This document shows positions 7,422 through 15,520 of a stretch of DNA of 64,000 bases, one piece after another. A program made the translations under genes and the position numbers. The notes under the pieces were generated by a model. It worked only from the letters and a program-made list of their open reading frames with translations, did no database searches and was not told the origin of the DNA. The stretch spans positions 1 through 64,000 of the forward strand of contig JAVEEC010000043.1 of the NCBI GenBank assembly GCA_030840645.1, written 5' to 3'. Position 1 is the first letter of the stretch, and every line of letters starts with the position of its first letter. This DNA comes from Frankiaceae bacterium. GTDB taxonomy: Bacteria > Actinomycetota > Actinomycetes > BP-191.

Positions 7422-8318
7422 CTACCGCAGCGTGAGCTGGCGGCTGATCAGGCCGGTGCGCGCGCGGCGCTCCTCGTCGGTCAGCGGCCGCGGGGCCTCG
7501 AGCGCGGCGACCAGCCTGTCGTGCAGCGCCTTCGCGGGCGCCTCGACGTCACCGGCCTCCATCTCGCGCGGCAGGTCCCACACGGGGACGAGCAGGCCGT
7601 GGGCGCGGAACGACCCGACGTACTTGGTGCCCTCGCCGAGCCCCAGCTCGCGCTGCGCGGCGACGCGGGCGAGCGCGTCGAGCGCCGGCTCCTCCTCGTA
7701 CGGCAGCGCCCAGCGCAGGTGCGAGCGCTCCTTCATCCGGCACCAGTACGCGGACGCCACGCTGGTCAGCCGGGCGGTCGGGATCACGGCGGCGTTGGCG
7801 CGTTCGAGCGACTCGGTGACCTCGCCGGTCGGGTCGTCGACGCCCTCGACCCAGAAGTCGAAGCCGTCGCGGACGTCGATCGCCAACGGCGCCGGGTCGA
7901 TCAGGTCCTGGATGCGGGGTGCGGCGCCGCGCTCGATCGTCGTGATCGCGGTGCCGGGCTCGGCCTCCATCGCGAGCGCGAGCGCCCCGCCGAGGTCCGC
8001 GGCGATGTCGCCGGAACGGCCCGGCACCTGCAGCCCGACGAACACCATCCCGTCGGCCCGCACCATCGCCGGCCAGGCCAGCGGCAGGACGGTGGCAAGC
8101 GTGGCGGTCCGCCCGTCGACGAGCTTCAGCGGGGCGACGGCCGCGGGCACGACCTCGCGGAGCATCACCCACTCGCTCTCGTCCACCCGGCCCGCGAACG
8201 GCCGGGCGACGTACGCCCGGTCCGCCTTGCCGGAGCCGTGGCACGCCTTGTACCGCCGCCCGGAGCCGCAGGGGCAGGGCTGGCGCGCGCCCACGGGCGC
8301 GAAGTCGGTGTCGGTCAC
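7422..8318 (-). CDS. SEC-C metal-binding motif protein
   Basis: A 298-residue cytoplasmic protein. Residues about 11-30 hold the SEC-C zinc motif (PCPCGSGRRYKACHG), the same Cys-x-Cys...Cys-His arrangement that ends SecA. The remaining 270 residues are a globular acidic domain I do not recognise. SEC-C proteins without SecA are scattered in bacteria and are presumed to bind zinc and ribosomes or nucleic acid. The GTG start at 8318 places the SEC-C motif near the N-terminus. It is upstream partner of the WYL-like gene and divergent from the CPBP protease gene. Confidence 0.8.
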   Translation of the reverse strand: MTDTDFAPVGARQPCPCGSGRRYKACHGSGKADRAYVARPFAGRVDESEWVMLREVVPAAVAPLKLVDGRTATLATVLPLAWPAMVRADGMVFVGLQVPGRSGDIAADLGGALALAMEAEPGTAITTIERGAAPRIQDLIDPAPLAIDVRDGFDFWVEGVDDPTGEVTESLERANAAVIPTARLTSVASAYWCRMKERSHLRWALPYEEEPALDALARVAAQRELGLGEGTKYVGSFRAHGLLVPVWDLPREMEAGDVEAPAKALHDRLVAALEAPRPLTDEERRARTGLISRQLTLR

Positions 8319-8362
8319 GCCGCGAGAGCCTAGCGGTGCGCGGGGCGGCTAGGTTCGGGGCC

Positions 8363-9034
8363 ATGAGCCGCAGGAGAAAGGTGGCAGCGCCACTGGACCC
8401 GCGACGCAAGCGACGCAGCCGCCCCAGCGGGTCCGGTGGACCGTCCGCCTACACCCGGCGCAACGGCCCGATCCTGGTCGCCACGATGGTGGCGGCCGCG
8501 GTGCTGACGCGGATGGCGTTCCACGGGCCGGCCGGCCGGGTGCCCGCGCTGGCGTTCGCGATCGCGGGGGTGCTGCTGGCGGGGACGTACCTGTCCGGCG
8601 GCATGCCGCGACCGCACAAGACCGGCAGGCATCCGGTCGTCGGCCCGGTGCTTACGGCGGCCGCGCTGTTAGCGGCGTTCGCGCTGCTTGACGGCCTGTC
8701 CAGGCTGGTCCCGCCGGTGCACCACGCGACGCAGACCGTGCTCGCGCGCGCGGACCTCACGACGGCGCTGGTCCTGGGCACGATCGCGGCGAGCGTCGCC
8801 GAAGAGCTGTTCTACCGGGGCGCGCTGTTCGAGCGGGTGCGGCTGCCGATCCTCACGACGACGGTGGCGCACATGCTGACGACGCTGCCCGCGGCGAACG
8901 TCGCCCTCACCGCCACCGCGGGGCTGCTCGGCCTCGTGCTCGGGATCACCCGGCGGACGAGCGGCGGCTGGTGGGCGCCGGCCGTGACGCACGTTGCGTG
9001 GGCGTTCATGGTCCTCGCCTGGCTGCCGCGATGA
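8363..9034 (+). CDS. CPBP-family intramembrane glutamic endopeptidase
   Basis: About 223 residues with a basic N-terminus and several membrane spans. The CPBP (Abi) catalytic motif is EELFYR near residues 146-151, followed by the conserved His in TTVAHML and another in VTHVAWAF. This is the family of CAAX prenyl proteases and bacteriocin self-immunity proteins, which act inside the membrane. The substrate is unknown. I chose ATG 8363 over the earlier GTG 8336 because the intervening residues look like translated leader. Confidence 0.85.
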   Translation: MSRRRKVAAPLDPRRKRRSRPSGSGGPSAYTRRNGPILVATMVAAAVLTRMAFHGPAGRVPALAFAIAGVLLAGTYLSGGMPRPHKTGRHPVVGPVLTAAALLAAFALLDGLSRLVPPVHHATQTVLARADLTTALVLGTIAASVAEELFYRGALFERVRLPILTTTVAHMLTTLPAANVALTATAGLLGLVLGITRRTSGGWWAPAVTHVAWAFMVLAWLPR

Positions 9035-9071
9035 CGCGGTTCGGGGCAGTGTGTCCGGGCATGATTGACCA

Positions 9072-9485
9072 GTGACCACGGAGCTGCGCGACGAGGACAC
9101 ACTGGTCTACCGGTTCGAGGCCGACATCGACGGCTCGCTCTGGCTCGCGCGCCAGCTCTGCGAGCGCTGGCTGACCGAGCGCCACGTCCGTTCCGACGCG
9201 ATCGACGACTTGGTCCTGGCGACGGCCGAGCTCTGCACCGCCGCCGCGCTCTGGCCGTCGACCCACATCGTGCTGCGCGGCCACATCGTCGGCGCCGACG
9301 TCGAACTGGTCGTGGAGACCTCGGGCCCGCAGCTGGTCGCGCTGTCCGACGACGAGATCCGGCCGGCCGGCGGCGACCTGCGGCTCGCCGCCGCCCTCTG
9401 CGACGAGCTGGTGCTGCGGGTGCGGCCGGAACGCACCGTGGTGATCGCCCGCAAGCACGGCGTGGTGCTGCCCGTCCTGCCCTGA
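9072..9485 (+). CDS. Degenerate HATPase (RsbW/anti-sigma-like) protein
   Basis: A 137-residue protein of the size of RsbW-type serine kinases. The alignment is readable (DDLVLATAELCTAAALW for the N-box helix, GGDLRLAAALCDEL for the G2 region). However, the N-box Asn is replaced by Ala and the DxGxG motif is missing (ETSGPQLVAL). ATP binding is therefore doubtful. It may be a non-enzymatic partner-switching protein. The stop is 1 base before the upstream block of the next gene's promoter-like element. Confidence 0.65.
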   Translation: MTTELRDEDTLVYRFEADIDGSLWLARQLCERWLTERHVRSDAIDDLVLATAELCTAAALWPSTHIVLRGHIVGADVELVVETSGPQLVALSDDEIRPAGGDLRLAAALCDELVLRVRPERTVVIARKHGVVLPVLP

Positions 9486-9486
9486 C

Positions 9487-9515
9487 GGCAGGTCCCGCGC
9501 CGGTCGTTGTCGAAC
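9487..9515 (+). promoter_or_regulatory. Shared secretome promoter-like element, copy 2 (CocE hydrolase 2)
   Basis: GGCAGG at 9487-9492, an 18-base spacer, then CGAAC at 9511-9515. It ends 41 bases before the GTG start at 9557 and begins directly after the stop codon of the preceding gene. Spacing and both blocks match the copies upstream of 7084 and 27063. Confidence 0.6.
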
Positions 9516-9556
9516 GTCGTTCGGTACGTCCCCTACGTTCGTCGACTGGAGTCACC

Positions 9557-11263
9557 GTGCGTCGCGCCCTCCCCCTCCTCGTCGCCGGCGGCGTCGCCGC
9601 CGCCGCCCTCGCGCTGCCGACGTCGGCCGCCCCACTCGCGTTCACCTCGACCGCGTACGTGATCAACGTCGTCGACGGCCCGCACGACGACGAGCACGTC
9701 GCGATCGACGCGACGCTCTACGTCCCGGCCGGCGTCGACGCGGCGAACCCCGCGCCGGTCGTCGTCGCCGCGAACGGCTTCGGCGGCAGCAAGGACGACT
9801 TCGTCGGCAGGGAGGCATCGTTCCTCGCGTCGCACGGCTACGTCGTCCTCGCGTACTCCTCGCGCGGCTTCGGCGCGTCGACCGGCGAGATCGGCCTCGA
9901 CTCGCCGGATTACGACGTCAAGGACGTCAAGCAGCTCGTGACCTGGCTGGCCGGGCGGCCCGAGGTGCTGCTCGACGCGCCCGGCGACCCGCGCGTCGGC
10001 ATGATCGGCCCGTCGTACGGCGGCGGCATCCAGCTCATGGCCGCGGAGTACGACCGGCGCATCGACACCATCGTGCCGTTCATCACGTGGAACTCCCTCG
10101 CCTACGCCCTCGACCCGAACAACGACAGCCCCGCGATGCGCCACCCGGCGAAGGAGGGCGTCTTCAAGTACCAGTGGACGTCGCTGTTCTTCGGGCTCGG
10201 CACCGCGCAGCCCGTCGCGTCGCCGCCCGGCGCGACCACGCCGCCGCGCGAGTGCCTCGGCTTCGTCGACGGGCTCTGCGAGGCGTACTACACGTCGATG
10301 GCGCTCGGGTCGCCGACGCCCGCGACGCTGGCGCTGCTCGCCAAGTCGTCGCCCGAGACGCTGAAGCGGCGGCTGCGGGTGCCGACGCTGCTGATCCAGG
10401 GGCAGAGCGACACGCTGTTCAACCTCAACGACGCCGTCGCCAACTACACCGCGCTCCAGCACAACGGCGCGCCGGTCAAGATGATGTGGTTCAACGGCGG
10501 TCACGGCGGCTACACCGACGCGCCGGGCGAGCGGTCCTGGACCGACCCGTCCAAGGACGTCATCGCGGGTCGCGTGCTCGCCTGGTACGACCGGTACCTG
10601 CGCCGCGACACGTCGGTCTCGACCGGTCCTGGCTTCGAGTACTTCCGCGACTGGGTGTCCTACGACACGGCCGGCTCCGCGGAGCCCGCGTACGCGTCGG
10701 CGCCGTCGTTCCCGGTCGGCACGCCGCGCCGGCTGTTCCTCTCCGGCAACGGCACGCTGGTGTCCGACCGCAGCGCCGTAGTGCCCGGGACCGCGACGTT
10801 CGTGAACCCGCCGCTCGGCGCACCCACTTCGTACTCCGAGACGTCGAACTTCCAGGCGACCAACTTCTCGTCGGTGCCCGCGACGGACGCGCCGGGGACG
10901 TTCGCGTCGTTCACGTCGGCCGCGTTCGGTAGCGACACCGACGTCGTCGGCATCCCGGTCGCGAAGGTCCGGCTCTCGTCGCCGACCGGCGTCGCGACAG
11001 TGTTCGCCAAGGTCTACGACGTCGCGCCCGACGGGACGACGACGCTGGTCCGGCGGCTGGTCGCGCCGGTTCGCGCGACCGACCTGTCGCGGCGGGTGAC
11101 GATCACGTTGGCGGGGTTCGCCCACCGGTTCGCGGCGGGGCACTCGTTCCGCCTGGTGCTGGCGTCGACGGACGCGGCGTACCGCGCGCAGCAGGTGCCG
11201 ACCGTCTACACGGTCTCGACGGACCCGCGCGAGCCGAGCGTCCTGACCATCCCCGTGGTCTAG
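9557..11263 (+). CDS. Secreted CocE/X-Pro dipeptidyl-peptidase-type hydrolase
   Basis: A 568-residue precursor. The signal peptide (ALPLLVAGGVAAAALALPTSA) is followed by an alpha/beta hydrolase domain with nucleophile motif GPSYGG (Ser near 154), Asp in IQGQSDTLFN and His in FNGGHGGY. A C-terminal beta-sandwich follows. It has the family's usual length. GTG 9557 is chosen because GGAG lies 6 bases upstream. It carries the shared promoter-like element, so it probably belongs to the same regulon as the other two CocE genes despite the distance. The enzyme probably acts outside the cell on peptide or ester substrates. Confidence 0.9.
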   Translation: MRRALPLLVAGGVAAAALALPTSAAPLAFTSTAYVINVVDGPHDDEHVAIDATLYVPAGVDAANPAPVVVAANGFGGSKDDFVGREASFLASHGYVVLAYSSRGFGASTGEIGLDSPDYDVKDVKQLVTWLAGRPEVLLDAPGDPRVGMIGPSYGGGIQLMAAEYDRRIDTIVPFITWNSLAYALDPNNDSPAMRHPAKEGVFKYQWTSLFFGLGTAQPVASPPGATTPPRECLGFVDGLCEAYYTSMALGSPTPATLALLAKSSPETLKRRLRVPTLLIQGQSDTLFNLNDAVANYTALQHNGAPVKMMWFNGGHGGYTDAPGERSWTDPSKDVIAGRVLAWYDRYLRRDTSVSTGPGFEYFRDWVSYDTAGSAEPAYASAPSFPVGTPRRLFLSGNGTLVSDRSAVVPGTATFVNPPLGAPTSYSETSNFQATNFSSVPATDAPGTFASFTSAAFGSDTDVVGIPVAKVRLSSPTGVATVFAKVYDVAPDGTTTLVRRLVAPVRATDLSRRVTITLAGFAHRFAAGHSFRLVLASTDAAYRAQQVPTVYTVSTDPREPSVLTIPVV

Positions 11264-11287
11264 TACGGCCCCCCAGCCCCGGCGCCG

Positions 11288-12460
11288 CTACAGGCCGAGG
11301 CCCTTGGCGATGTTGGTCTTGAGGATCTCGGACGTGCCCTCGTAGAGGCGCATCGCGCGGACCATGCGCGCGTGGCGCTCGATGCCCATCTCCGTCATGT
11401 AGCCGTTGCCGCCGTACACCTGGATGGCCCGGTCGGCGACGCGGCCGACCATCTCGGACGCGACGTACTTCGCCTTCGCGGCCCACATCCGGCCGTCGCC
11501 GCCGTTGTCGATCGTGTCGGCGGCGACGTAGGTCAGGTACCGCGCCTGCTCCAGCTCGACCAGCGAGTCCACGATGTGGCCCTGCACGTACTGGTTCTTG
11601 CCGATCGGCTTGCCGAACGCCTCGCGCTGCTTCGCGTACTCCGTCATCTTGGCGAGCAGCATGTCGGCGATGCCGACGGCGGCGGCGGCGATCTGGATGC
11701 GGCCGCCGTTGATCCACTTCATCGCGGAGTAGAAGCCGTACCCCTCGCGGCCGAGGATCTGCGACTCGGGCACGGCCATGTCCTCGAACACGAGCTCGGC
11801 CTGGTGGTCGTCGTACATCGTCTGCTGCTTGCGCGCGACGGTGAAGCCCGGCGTGTCGGTGTCGACGAGGAAGCAGGTGATGCCGCCCTGCGCGCCCTTC
11901 TCCGGGTCGGTGACGGCGAAGAGGAGGACGTAGTCGGCGTACGCGCCGTGGGTGATGAAGTGCTTGCGGCCGTTGACGACGAACGTGTCCCCGTTGCGCA
12001 CCGCCCGGGTCTTGATCTTGGTCGCGTCGGAGCCGGCCTCCGGCTCGGTCAGCGCGAACGCCGACTCCCGCTCGGCCCGCATCGTCGGGTCGAGGTAGCG
12101 CGCGCGCTGCTCGGGGTTGCAGTCGAGGAGGACGGGCGTCGGGCCCTCGACGTTCGGCAGCAGGCCGCCGCCGCCGGCGAGGTACGAGCCGGTCGCCGCG
12201 ACGGCCTCGTACGCGAGCGCCATGCCGAGGTAGCCGATGCCGCCGCCGCCGACCTCCTCCGGCATGAACAGCTGGTAGAAGCCCGCGGCCGCGCTCTTCT
12301 TCCGCAGCCCGCGGCGCAGCTCGACCGCCCCGGTGATGTGGCCGGTCTCCTGCAGCTCCTGCGCGTGCGCCTCTTCGAGCGGGCGGGCCTCGCGGTCGAC
12401 GAAGTCGCGGAGCGCGTCGGTGAGGGCGGCGTACTCGTCAGGGATCGCGAGAACCGGCAC
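11288..12460 (-). CDS. Acyl-CoA dehydrogenase
   Basis: A 390-residue FAD flavoenzyme that makes the first double bond in beta-oxidation of acyl-CoA. Family signatures are visible: FALTEPEAGSDATKIKT for the FAD loop, QVYGGNGYMTE near the C-terminus and the catalytic Glu in LYEGTSEI. GTG 12460 is chosen because GGAGG sits 5 bases upstream and the family N-terminus then follows. A palindrome of TetR-operator type lies 19 bases upstream, so induction by fatty or aromatic acyl-CoA is likely. It converges on the CocE gene. Confidence 0.92.
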   Translation of the reverse strand: MPVLAIPDEYAALTDALRDFVDREARPLEEAHAQELQETGHITGAVELRRGLRKKSAAAGFYQLFMPEEVGGGGIGYLGMALAYEAVAATGSYLAGGGGLLPNVEGPTPVLLDCNPEQRARYLDPTMRAERESAFALTEPEAGSDATKIKTRAVRNGDTFVVNGRKHFITHGAYADYVLLFAVTDPEKGAQGGITCFLVDTDTPGFTVARKQQTMYDDHQAELVFEDMAVPESQILGREGYGFYSAMKWINGGRIQIAAAAVGIADMLLAKMTEYAKQREAFGKPIGKNQYVQGHIVDSLVELEQARYLTYVAADTIDNGGDGRMWAAKAKYVASEMVGRVADRAIQVYGGNGYMTEMGIERHARMVRAMRLYEGTSEILKTNIAKGLGL

Positions 12461-12478
12461 GGAGGCCTCCGAAGTAGT

Positions 12479-12497
12479 TACCGAACGGTGTTCGGTA
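12479..12497. promoter_or_regulatory. TetR-type operator palindrome
   Basis: TACCGAAC-GGT-GTTCGGTA is a perfect 8+3+8 palindrome between the divergent acyl-CoA dehydrogenase and small-protein genes. ACCGnnCGGT-like palindromes are typical of TetR-family regulators of acyl-CoA metabolism in actinomycetes. The regulator itself is not in the window. Confidence 0.6.
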
Positions 12498-12562
12498 GAG
12501 CGTACGCCGAAAATTGTCACAGGGGTGTGGCCTACTCTGGGAGAGCCACGGAGGAGGCGCAC

Positions 12563-12754
12563 ATGGCACCACAGGTAACGACCCATACGCTCGAAGACCT
12601 CGTCGCGAGTCGGGAGGCTCTGCTGTCCTCGCTCGATGTCAGCGACGTCGCCGAGGCCGACAAGCGCGCCGAGGCGGGGGATCTGACTGGCGAGCAGTGG
12701 TTGCTCCTCGACGCGTTGCACGACGTGGAGTTCCTGATCGGGGGAGGGGAGTAG
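12563..12754 (+). CDS. Small conserved-looking protein (63 aa) upstream of a partner gene
   Basis: A short acidic helical protein (TTHTLEDLVASREALL, AEAGDLTGEQWLLLDALH). ATG 12563 has a strong GGAGGAGG ribosome-binding site. It ends with TAG at 12752-12754 and is followed in the same frame, without any standard start codon, by the next coding region. I recall similar small proteins paired with the downstream family in actinomycetes, but the function is unknown. Confidence 0.6.
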   Translation: MAPQVTTHTLEDLVASREALLSSLDVSDVAEADKRAEAGDLTGEQWLLLDALHDVEFLIGGGE

Positions 12755-12757
12755 GCG

Positions 12758-13459
12758 ATCGAGGCAACGGGGGCTGCAACACTGCGCGAACAGGCGGTCC
12801 GGTTCGCGGCCGAGGTCCAGGCACTGCTCGACGGGACGCTGCCGGGCGAGCGGCACGTGGTGGCGGACGAGCACGAAGAGCGCTACGTCGTGCGTCCAGC
12901 GACCGACGGCGCCAACCCGGCTAGGGCGGCGCCGATACCGCTGATCGTCAAGGAGGTCGTACACGCGCGACTCTCGATTCTCTTCCGCTGTCGGTTGGAT
13001 CGCAGCGGTGCGTTCCTCGCCGTCGAGCACTCCGCGTTCAAACTGTTCACGCCGGCCTCGAACCCGCTCGTGCGCCTGGAGTTCGACCAGGGACAGGCGC
13101 CCGCGTCGCACTGGCACGTGCACGCCGACCGGACCGCGCTCGGCTCCTTGCTCAACGCGGCGCATCGCCAAGGCCCGCACGACGTGGCCCGGCTGCACCT
13201 TCCAGCGGGTGGTACGCGGATGCGACCGTGTCTGGAGGACTTCATCGAGTTCCTCATCCGGGACCTCGGCGCGGACTGGGTGCCAGGTTGGGAGGGCGTG
13301 GTCGCCGAGGGTCGTGAGGTCTGGCGCCGCCGCCAGATCCGTACAGCGGCGCGCGACGCGCCGGAGGATGCGGCGACGACGCTGCGGGCTCTGGGTTACG
13401 CCGTCACCGCGCCGCCTGCACCGGTCGCCGAGAATCGCGTCGCGCTAAGGGGCTACTGA
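12758..13459 (+). CDS. Actinobacterial conserved hypothetical protein, non-canonical start likely
   Basis: The recognisable family region starts soon after an in-frame TAG (12752-12754): LREQAVRFAAEVQALLDG is coding-like but lies before the first standard start, GTG 12857. ATC at 12758 is 7 bases after GGAGGGGAG and is the best-placed initiator. Readthrough of the TAG or a late GTG start are the alternatives. The protein (about 233 aa) contains a HWHVHADR stretch and RPCLEDFIEFLI. I do not know its biochemical role; homologues are annotated hypothetical as far as I recall. Confidence 0.6.
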   Translation: MEATGAATLREQAVRFAAEVQALLDGTLPGERHVVADEHEERYVVRPATDGANPARAAPIPLIVKEVVHARLSILFRCRLDRSGAFLAVEHSAFKLFTPASNPLVRLEFDQGQAPASHWHVHADRTALGSLLNAAHRQGPHDVARLHLPAGGTRMRPCLEDFIEFLIRDLGADWVPGWEGVVAEGREVWRRRQIRTAARDAPEDAATTLRALGYAVTAPPAPVAENRVALRGY

Positions 13460-14674
13460 CGCGTACGCCGCCACCCGGCCGGCGAGGAAGCGCCGGTCGG
13501 CCGGATCGGTCGCCAGGGCGAGGCCGCGCGCGTACGCCTCCCCCGCCGCCGCGTCCCGGCCCAGCCGGGCGAGCAGGTCGGCGCGGGTCGCGTGGAACAG
13601 GTGGTACGACGCCAGCGCATCGCCCAGCGCGTCCACCTCCGCGAGGGCCTCGGCAACGGAGCCGCACTCGGCGTCGGCGACGGCGGCGTTCAGCGCGACG
13701 ACGGGGCTAGGGTCGATCGCGCGCAGCGTCCGGTACAGCGCCGCGATCTGCGGCCAGTCGGTGTCGTCGTACGCCGGCGCCGCGGCGTGCACGGCGGCGA
13801 TCGCGGCCTGCACCTGGTACGTCCCCGGCCGGCCCGAGCGCAGGGCGTTCTCCACGAGTGCCGCGCCCTCGGCGAGGAGAGCGGCGTCCCACGCCGAACG
13901 GTCCTGGTCGCGCAGCAGTACGAGGTCGCCCGAGGGCGTTACGCGGGCGGCGGACCGGCCGACCGACAGCAGCATCAGCGCGAGCAGCCCGGCCGCCTCC
14001 GGCTCGTCCGGCATCAACGACACGAGCACCCGCGCCAGCCGGACCGCCTCCTCGCACAACGGCGCCCGGACCGGCACGGCGGCGTACCCCTCGGTGAACA
14101 CCAAGTACAGAACGGCGAGGACGGCGTTGAGCCGGTCGGGCAGCTCGTCGTCGTCCGGCACGCGGAACGGGATGCCGGCGACCGCGATCTTCTTCTTCGC
14201 CCGGGTGATCCGCGCCGCCATCGTCGGCAACGGTACGAGGAACAGCCGGGCGACCTCCTCGGTCGTCAGCCCGCCGAGCAGCCGCAGCGTCAGCGCGACC
14301 CGGGCCTCCATGGCGAGGCCCGGGTGGCAGCAGGTGAACAGCAGCGCCAGCCGGTCGTCCGGGATGCCGGAACCGGCCTCGTACGCGACGTCGGCACCCG
14401 GCTGGTCCAGCGCCGCGAGCCGCAGCAACGCCTCCTGGCGGGCGGCCAGCGAACGTTCGCGCCGCAGGTGGTCGATGGCGCGGTGCCGCGCGGTCGTGAG
14501 CAGCCACGCGCCGGGGTTGTCCGGAACGCCGTCGCGCGGCCACGTCCGCACCGCCGCCGCGAGCGCGTCCTGCACCGCGTCCTCGGCCAGGTCGACGTCA
14601 CCGAGCACCCGGACCAGGTAGGCGATGACGCGACCGGCCTCGGCGCGGTACGCGGCGGTGACGGCGTCCGTCAG
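13445..14674 (-). CDS. ECF sigma factor of the ECF42 type with C-terminal TPR-like extension
   Basis: Region 2 (DLAEDAVQDALAAAVRTWP, NPGAWLLTTARHRAIDHLR) and region 4 (LTLRLLGGLTTEEVARLFLV) are clear. A long helical extension of about 200 residues follows. ECF42 factors have this layout and are linked to DGPF/YciI-domain proteins, as here. The first standard start, GTG 14608, would drop about 22 conserved residues. CTG 14674 overlaps the stop of the YciI-type gene (CTGA), has GGAGG just upstream and gives 409 residues, the usual length. It directs RNA polymerase to its own promoters; the signal is unknown. Confidence 0.85.
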   Translation of the reverse strand: MTDAVTAAYRAEAGRVIAYLVRVLGDVDLAEDAVQDALAAAVRTWPRDGVPDNPGAWLLTTARHRAIDHLRRERSLAARQEALLRLAALDQPGADVAYEAGSGIPDDRLALLFTCCHPGLAMEARVALTLRLLGGLTTEEVARLFLVPLPTMAARITRAKKKIAVAGIPFRVPDDDELPDRLNAVLAVLYLVFTEGYAAVPVRAPLCEEAVRLARVLVSLMPDEPEAAGLLALMLLSVGRSAARVTPSGDLVLLRDQDRSAWDAALLAEGAALVENALRSGRPGTYQVQAAIAAVHAAAPAYDDTDWPQIAALYRTLRAIDPSPVVALNAAVADAECGSVAEALAEVDALGDALASYHLFHATRADLLARLGRDAAAGEAYARGLALATDPADRRFLAGRVAAYASVAP

Positions 14675-15003
14675 TGCTCCTCCGCCAGCGCGCGGACCTC
14701 GATGGTGCCGGTCCGCGCGCCGGGGATCTTGGCGGCGTAGCCGACGGCCTCGTCGTGGTCGGCGGCCTCGACCAGGAAGAACCCGGCCAGGTGCTCCCGC
14801 GTCTCCGCGAACGGCCCGTCGGTGACCATCCGCTCCCCGTCGCGCAGGCGGACCAGCGTCGCCGACTTCGGGTCGGCCAGCTCCTCGCCCGCGAGCATCT
14901 TCCCGGCCGCGCCGAGCTCCTCGGCGAACGCGCCGTACTCGGCGTAGACGTGGGGGCTGGTGTCGTCGTCGGCCGGCACGTGGATCAGCAGCATGTACTT
15001 CAT
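14671..15003 (-). CDS. YciI/DGPF-domain protein, ECF42 partner
   Basis: A 110-residue protein (MKYMLLIHVPADDD, GERMVTDGPFAETREHLAGF). VTDGPFAE is the DGPF motif that names the family. These small ferredoxin-fold proteins accompany ECF42 sigma factors, and a regulatory role is inferred. ATG 15003 is chosen because GAGGAG is 7 bases upstream. The gene overlaps the sigma gene start by 4 bases if the CTG start is used, which suggests coupled translation. Confidence 0.88.
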   Translation of the reverse strand: MKYMLLIHVPADDDTSPHVYAEYGAFAEELGAAGKMLAGEELADPKSATLVRLRDGERMVTDGPFAETREHLAGFFLVEAADHDEAVGYAAKIPGARTGTIEVRALAEEH

Positions 15004-15016
15004 GCGTTGTCTCCTC

Positions 15017-15469
15017 TCACTCACCTTGACGACGTAGGCCGGACGCCGGATTCGACAGCCGGTCGTGCACGCGTTCCAGAACGAGCCCGAGACCGAACCA
15101 CACCGGGGCGTACGCCGGGCGCACCAGCCCCTTGACGTGCACCGGCACGGGCCGGGTCCCGCGCGGTCGCGCGTAGTCCCAGGGCACCTCCCCCGTCAGC
15201 CCCTTGATCGCGGTGCCGCTTGCCGCCTCGACGGCGTAGAACCCGGCCGTGTACGCGAGCCCGCGCTGCCACCACGGCCGGTCGCGGATCGCGTCGTGCA
15301 CCGGCTCGAACGCCACCGCCGCCGAGCCGTAGACCGGCAGCATCCAGAGGTACGTGTGACTCGCCAGCCGCCAGTCCTTGTCGCGCACCGGTCCCTTGAC
15401 GCCGGTGAACAGCACCTCGAAGACCCAGCCCCCCACGCCGTACGCGAGGAACCGCTCGTGGCGCCGCAT
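15017..15469 (-). CDS. Putative ABC-transporter type IV (CmpB/DUF1113-like) membrane protein
   Basis: A 150-residue protein with four hydrophobic segments (FLAYGVGGWVFEVLFTGV, TYLWMLPVYGSAAVAF, LAYTAGFYAVEAASG, YAPVWFGLGLVLERV). The YGVGGWxxE start is characteristic of the CmpB-like family, whose transport role is unproven. ATG 15469 is preferred to 15490. It is 13 bases upstream of the YciI-type gene on the same strand and divergent from the next ECF gene. Confidence 0.65.
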   Translation of the reverse strand: MRRHERFLAYGVGGWVFEVLFTGVKGPVRDKDWRLASHTYLWMLPVYGSAAVAFEPVHDAIRDRPWWQRGLAYTAGFYAVEAASGTAIKGLTGEVPWDYARPRGTRPVPVHVKGLVRPAYAPVWFGLGLVLERVHDRLSNPASGLRRQGE

Positions 15470-15520
15470 GGCCGCGACGCTACGCCTCACGGAACGCGCG
15501 CCGCGTACGTTCTACTCGCC

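Noticed and set aside
12514-12538. TTGTCA...TACTCT as a housekeeping promoter for the 63-residue protein
   Set aside because: The spacer is only 13 bases, too short for a normal -35/-10 pair.
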